In this document: piece by piece, positions 60,497 to 64,000 of the stretch
Position numbering within the stretch: the stretch's first letter is position 1
Layout: the number at the start of each line of letters is the position of its first letter
NCBI RefSeq assembly: GCF_007995155.1
Contig: NZ_CP042593.1
Coordinates: forward strand, 538,001-602,000
Direction: 5' to 3'
From: Cytobacillus dafuensis
Lineage (GTDB): Bacteria; Bacillota; Bacilli; Bacillales; Cytobacillaceae
DNA: 64,000 nt
Notes under the pieces: generated by a model
Seen by the model: the letters and a program-made list of their open reading frames with translations, nothing else
Database searches by the model: none
What the model was told of the DNA's origin: nothing
Position numbers and translations under genes: made by a program

Positions 60497-61215
60497 GGGA
60501 TGTACTAATCATCCCCTTTAATGGAGAAGAATCGATCGTGCTAGCAAGTGACAACAGTGGGGCAATCGGTTCCAAGGACATGGATTTTGTCCATGTCCCT
60601 TATGAAAAGGTTGCCTATTACTGTTTTCGAGTAGCGGTGATGGAATGTATGGCAGCAAGTGCACAGCCATTTGCGATTACGGTGCAGAACTTTTGCGGGG
60701 AAGACGCTTGGTCTCTTTTGCTGAACGGAATCAATCAAGGAATAGACGAGTTAGGACTAGAAGGAATTCAGATTAACGGAAGTACGGAAAGTAATTTTAC
60801 CCTCTTGCAGTCTGCACTTGGTATAACAGTTCTTGGGAAAAAGAATCACGTAGTTTCGCTTGATCCACTTCTTTATTCGGAGGAAACAAAGCTTGGGGTG
60901 ATTGGCTCTCCATTAGTTGGTGATGAGGTCGTTGAAAGGGCTGCAGAAATTGCCCCATTGGCTTTATTCAAAAGGCTTTGTGATATGAGGGGGGCAGTTC
61001 TTTTGCCTGTCGGCTCGAAAGGTATTCTTGCTGAAATCAATCGCCTGTTTTCTAATCAATCGTTTGATGGAACTGAAATAAAGACAAATTTAGATATTCA
61101 TAAATCTTCAGGCCCGTCGACTTGCTTTATCGCGGTTTTTCCACCTGCAATGGAGAGGGAGATAAAGATGGTTGCTGGTCCATATTTTCATGGAATTGAA
61201 GTGATAAAATGCTGA
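60493..61215 (+). CDS. cblS: Probable alpha-ribazole kinase CblS (AIR synthase-related)
   Basis: 240 residues. The N-terminal LASDNSGAIGSKDMDFVHVP, then VAVMECMAASAQPFAITVQN and GSTESNF, resemble the PurM/AIR synthase ATP-binding fold. CblS phosphorylates alpha-ribazole to alpha-ribazole-5'-phosphate and so bypasses CobT, which is absent from this operon. It overlaps cblT by four bases, in keeping with a functional pair. Assignment rests on context plus fold resemblance. Confidence 0.75.
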   Translation: MRDVLIIPFNGEESIVLASDNSGAIGSKDMDFVHVPYEKVAYYCFRVAVMECMAASAQPFAITVQNFCGEDAWSLLLNGINQGIDELGLEGIQINGSTESNFTLLQSALGITVLGKKNHVVSLDPLLYSEETKLGVIGSPLVGDEVVERAAEIAPLALFKRLCDMRGAVLLPVGSKGILAEINRLFSNQSFDGTEIKTNLDIHKSSGPSTCFIAVFPPAMEREIKMVAGPYFHGIEVIKC

Positions 61216-61823
61216 AATTATATTTCATTAGACATGGAGAAACAGCATGGAATGTACAAAAAAGAATGCAGGGCAGGTTGGATTCTGCTTTAACAGAGAA
61301 AGGGGAAATTGATGCTCGTTTACTAGGAGAAAGGCTCAATGGTACGGTGTTTGAGCGGATCATATCTTCTCCAAGCGATCGAACGATCAAAACTACAAAC
61401 CACGTTAATAAAGATGGGAATACTCTCATTGAAACCGATGAAAGACTAATGGAAATTGATATGGGAGATTGGCAGGGATTAAGGGATGATGAGATAGAAA
61501 AATTGTATCCCGAGCAGTTTCATGCATTTTGGAACGATCCTGCAGCTTATAAAAGCGTTGGAGGAGAAAGCTTTTTTGACGTGAAAAAGCGACTCTCCGA
61601 ATTTTTGGCAGATTTAAAGAGGACAACCCCAAGAGGGAATGTCCTTGTAGTGACGCACGGAGTTGTTATTAAAGTACTCTATCTTCTCTGTAGAAATGCA
61701 CCAATCGAAGAACTTTGGAATCCGCCATTTATTCATGGAACGAGTCTTACGATAATTCAAGTTCAAGATGGAGAGATGGAAATGCTTTTGGAAGGATGTA
61801 CGGAGCATTGCAGATATGAATAA
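61209..61823 (+). CDS. Histidine phosphatase family protein (second CobC-like)
   Basis: 204 residues. YFIRHGETAWNVQKRMQGRLD near residue 4, SSPSDRTIKT near 58, EIDMGDWQGLRDDEI near 83 and VVTHGVVIKVLY near 147 give all catalytic elements (two His, two Arg, Glu). It overlaps the CblS gene by seven bases and ends the operon. It may serve as alpha-ribazole-P or cobalamin-P phosphatase alongside the gene at 58409. A different phosphomonoester is equally possible. Confidence 0.85.
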   Translation: MLKLYFIRHGETAWNVQKRMQGRLDSALTEKGEIDARLLGERLNGTVFERIISSPSDRTIKTTNHVNKDGNTLIETDERLMEIDMGDWQGLRDDEIEKLYPEQFHAFWNDPAAYKSVGGESFFDVKKRLSEFLADLKRTTPRGNVLVVTHGVVIKVLYLLCRNAPIEELWNPPFIHGTSLTIIQVQDGEMEMLLEGCTEHCRYE

Positions 61824-61833
61824 ATATAACGTA

Positions 61834-61875
61834 AAACCCCAATTTCCGTAAGTAGTTGAAAATTGGGGTTTATTT
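61834..61875. terminator. Bidirectional terminator between convergent units
   Basis: AAACCCCAATTT pairs with AAATTGGGGTTT around about 14 nt. It is flanked by TATTTAA on one side and by TTTTACG on the other strand. It ends the cobalamin operon and the GNAT gene from the other side. Confidence 0.82.
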
Positions 61876-61897
61876 AATGCTTTTTCTTATTTTTTGT

Positions 61898-62470
61898 TTA
61901 GCTCATCCCACTCCATTCCATTCCATTCCATTCTTCTCTGAGTACACCCATTCGGATGGAGTCATAATATTCACCATTATGATAGCGGCATTTTCTCATT
62001 CTGCCTTCAAGCTTCATGCCGATTTTTTCGGCAGCGCGCATCATTCTTTTATTGCCGGACCAAGTTGTGATTCCAACTCGTACAAGCGGCATTGACGAAA
62101 ACAGATAGTCAACCCAAAGAGTAAGGGCTTCTGTTCCATACCCACCATTCCAATATTCGGGATCATAGATGGCAATCCCAGCCTCAAGCCAATTCGACTC
62201 TTTATGCTCCCAGTAATAACTGACGCTACCTATTAACTTGCCATCCGCTTCTATTGCCATTCTTGGAATGGCACCATCTGTTGGTTTAGGAATGAATGTC
62301 TTTTTAAAGTTTTCAAACTCTTTGAAAACAAGAGGAAAATACGGTGCATCCCATTTCTTCCACTCTGGATTTTCAGTCCCATAAATATACGTCCAAAAAG
62401 TCTTTAGATCCGCCTCCTCAATCGGACGGATTATTACTTTCTGCCCTATTAACGAAAGCAATTTAGTCAT
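61898..62470 (-). CDS. GNAT family N-acetyltransferase (RimJ/RimL-like)
   Basis: About 190 residues. IGQKVIIRPIEEADLKTFW opens the fold, YDPEYWNGGYGTEAL near 115 is the acetyl-CoA loop region and RVGITTWSGNKRMMRAAEKIGMKLEGRMRK is the typical RimJ-like end. The last residues (EWNGMEWSGMS) come from a five-base repeat at 61911-61933. ATG 62470 is chosen after GGGGTGA; ATG 62488 is an alternative. The acceptor substrate is unknown. Confidence 0.88.
   Translation of the reverse strand: MTKLLSLIGQKVIIRPIEEADLKTFWTYIYGTENPEWKKWDAPYFPLVFKEFENFKKTFIPKPTDGAIPRMAIEADGKLIGSVSYYWEHKESNWLEAGIAIYDPEYWNGGYGTEALTLWVDYLFSSMPLVRVGITTWSGNKRMMRAAEKIGMKLEGRMRKCRYHNGEYYDSIRMGVLREEWNGMEWSGMS
61911..61933. repeat. 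Pentanucleotide (CCATT) microsatellite in the GNAT 3' end
   Basis: About four and a half units of CCATT in a row within the last codons of the GNAT gene. The unit is not a multiple of three, so gain or loss of one would shift the final residues and the stop. Confidence 0.8.
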
Positions 62471-62650
62471 TCGTTCACCCCGATTCATTATAGTTAACTT
62501 TATTGTATCAGATTTATTTTAATAATTAGGAAAATTTAGGGTGAATAATCTGAATTTAGTATCGATTCTTCCAATTGCTAAAAGGGAATTACTTTATTCA
62601 TAGAGAATTTTAAGTAAAGTACGATAAATCATAAAAAAGCAGGTGGAAGT

Positions 62651-63034
62651 ATGATTTTGAAAATGGGGTACATCATTTTGTATGTTGAAAATCTTGAAAA
62701 GACAAAGCATTTTTATGGTGAACTATTAGGCTTAGAGCTTAAGAATGAATTTGGTACATACATCGAATATAACACGGGAACTACGATTCTTTCTTTTAAC
62801 ACGAGGGAAGATGTCCGTGAGCTTACAGGTCTTCCGATTCCAGATGGTGTAAGAAAGGAACAGACCTTCGAAATTGGATTTGTCACGGAGGAAGTAGAGG
62901 TAGTTGTTGATAAGCTTCGTGAAGCAGGAGTTAAAGTACTATTAGAACCTGTTGAAAAACCGTGGGGACAAAAGGTTGCCTATGTGGAAGATCCAGATGG
63001 ACATTATATTGAGATATGTTCACCGATAGAGTAA
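62651..63034 (+). CDS. VOC family protein (glyoxalase/dioxygenase fold)
   Basis: 127 residues with the paired beta-alpha-beta-beta-beta modules of the VOC fold. [26 protein letters not shown] at the N-terminus supplies strand, helix and turn. [22 protein letters not shown] near 77 and [15 protein letters not shown] near 107 (metal-binding His and Glu) complete the second half. The function may be glyoxalase-like, dioxygenase or antibiotic binding; nothing decides. AGGTGGA precedes the ATG. The Nudix gene follows after about 20 bp. Confidence 0.9.
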   Translation: MILKMGYIILYVENLEKTKHFYGELLGLELKNEFGTYIEYNTGTTILSFNTREDVRELTGLPIPDGVRKEQTFEIGFVTEEVEVVVDKLREAGVKVLLEPVEKPWGQKVAYVEDPDGHYIEICSPIE

Positions 63035-63053
63035 AAGAGTGAGGAGAAATTAT

Positions 63054-63533
63054 ATGGATGCCGTGTTTCAAACGGAACGAGCCGTATTTAATTTTCGAGT
63101 TGCTGGTATTTGGATAGTGGATCATCATGTTCTCTTGCATAGGAATGTAGATGATGTCTACTGGGCGCTTCCAGGAGGCAGAGTTGTAATTGGTGAAGAC
63201 ACACAAACAAGTATTGTAAGAGAATTTGCAGAAGAGCTTGGCGCACAGGTAACAGTTGACAGACTGCTGTGGACCAATGAAAATTTCTTTACATACAAAG
63301 GAAAAGAGTTTCACGAGCTAGCCTTCTACTATAAGATTTCTTCAGAAGAGACGGCTAGATTCTTTAAAACGGAGTCATTCTATGGGCTTGAAGGGGATAG
63401 ATGGATCTATCAGTGGATGCCTATTGATGAAATCAACAAAATCGTCTTATTTCCTGAGTTTTTAAAGGAAGGAATAAAGGAAATACCAGATTATACGCAG
63501 CATATTGTTGATAGAGCAAAGAGTAGTATTTAA
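63054..63533 (+). CDS. Nudix hydrolase
   Basis: 159 residues with a perfect Nudix box starting at the second Gly of ALPGGRVVIGEDTQTS and ending in VREFAEELGA (G-x5-E-x7-R-E-x2-E-E-x-G). The family hydrolyses nucleoside diphosphates linked to other groups; the substrate here is unknown. ATG 63054 lies seven bases after GAGGAG, better than GTG 63039. Probably cotranscribed with the VOC gene. Confidence 0.92.
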   Translation: MDAVFQTERAVFNFRVAGIWIVDHHVLLHRNVDDVYWALPGGRVVIGEDTQTSIVREFAEELGAQVTVDRLLWTNENFFTYKGKEFHELAFYYKISSEETARFFKTESFYGLEGDRWIYQWMPIDEINKIVLFPEFLKEGIKEIPDYTQHIVDRAKSSI

Positions 63534-63738
63534 CTCAACTTTCGCAGCATGAAATAGGTAGGAAAGTTTTGAAATAACGTCATTGGGAGATGCAGCGCGA
63601 CTAGAAAATCCCAGAGGTACTGTTACTGAGATGAATCCTAATCATATAAAAAAAGGGTTAATTTGTCGGAGACATCTTGTTCATTATTAAGGTTTTATTT
63701 CATAGAATGAAGTAAAAATTTTGAACTGGAGGTTATGG

Positions 63739-64000
63739 ATGATTACATCAAACCTTAACTCACTGCAACTTTTGGAAGGTTGGTTTGAAAACGATTCAAC
63801 TACAAGGCAAAGGGCAGCATTTCCGCTTTATAAAAGCACAGGAACAAAGAATCTTTCCGTTGTTTACTTTGAGATAGAACCTGGGAATAGTCTTGGTACT
63901 CATACAGATAGTGCTGAAGAAATAATTCTCGTTTTAGAAGGAAAGGCGGAAGCGACTGTCGATAATGAAAAAGGACAATTAACAAAGGGTGAAATGGTTC
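63739..64000 (+). CDS. Cupin domain-containing protein (cut by the window edge)
   Basis: The first 87 codons are visible. SVVYFEIEPGNSLGTHTDSA near residue 45 and EEIILVLEGKAEATV near 65 form the first cupin motif, G-x5-H-x-D/H-x3,4-E-x6-G. ATG 63739 is six bases after TGGAGG. The C-terminal part with the second motif lies outside. The 205 bp before it contain no other recognised feature. Confidence 0.8.
   Translation, partial: MITSNLNSLQLLEGWFENDSTTRQRAAFPLYKSTGTKNLSVVYFEIEPGNSLGTHTDSAEEIILVLEGKAEATVDNEKGQLTKGEMV

Overview
The window is about 64 kb of low-GC Gram-positive DNA. Gene content and order point to an endospore-forming member of the Bacillaceae (Bacillus, Cytobacillus or Neobacillus type). 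The evidence is a T-box leader, a ydaO-type c-di-AMP leader before ktrB, a PerR box before a Dps gene, the B. subtilis-like dppABCDE-ykfABCD order, strong AGGAGG ribosome binding sites and frequent TTG/GTG starts. I cannot name the species. No rRNA, tRNA, CRISPR array, prophage or intact transposase was found.

Layout. 1-4530: a 52-bp-period tandem repeat array, a histidine phosphatase, an apparently orphan leucine-type T-box leader with its own promoter and terminator, a HIT protein, a PP2C-like protein, an AraC-type regulator with an atypical receiver domain, and a second array of the same 52-bp architecture. 4820-13690: histidine degradation (hutU, hutI, hutG, with a cre-like box on the hutU start codon), a YjiH-type membrane protein, a nitrilase-family hydrolase, D-serine ammonia-lyase and an AlaX editing protein. 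13845-25540: a DUF3870 gene, then the murein-peptide uptake and recycling cluster dppA-B-C-D-E, ykfA-B-C-D and a cytoplasmic class-A-like serine hydrolase. 25840-32630: a Cys-rich protein resembling endospore-appendage subunits, ktrB behind a c-di-AMP riboswitch, a PPOX protein, a DMT transporter, a VC0807-like membrane protein, a PerR-type dps and a TauE/SafE permease. 32890-33185: remains of a serine recombinase.

33296-45594: a coherent peptide and 5-oxoproline island. It holds two oligopeptide ABC ATPases, an IclR regulator, a lipoprotein binding protein, two permeases, a large M14-type peptidase, pyroglutamyl peptidase and the 5-oxoprolinase subunits pxpB-A-C. Three evenly spaced ATGAAAT half-sites sit in front of the first gene. 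45817-49878: a RodA/FtsW-type protein and MgtE (minus strand), then an unrecognised conserved gene. 50130-61823: a cobalamin riboswitch and a salvage operon (btuF, btuC, btuD-cbiZ fusion, cbiB, cobD, cobU, a CobQ without its glutaminase domain, cobS, cobC, a short CobU-like protein, a PduO-type adenosyltransferase, cblT, cblS and a second phosphatase). Together these can take up corrinoid and alpha-ribazole and rebuild adenosylcobalamin without de novo ring synthesis. 61898-64000: GNAT, VOC and Nudix proteins and a cupin cut by the window edge.

Five families of dispersed, hairpin-rich non-coding repeats lie between these blocks. They share modules, and several sit exactly at operon control points.
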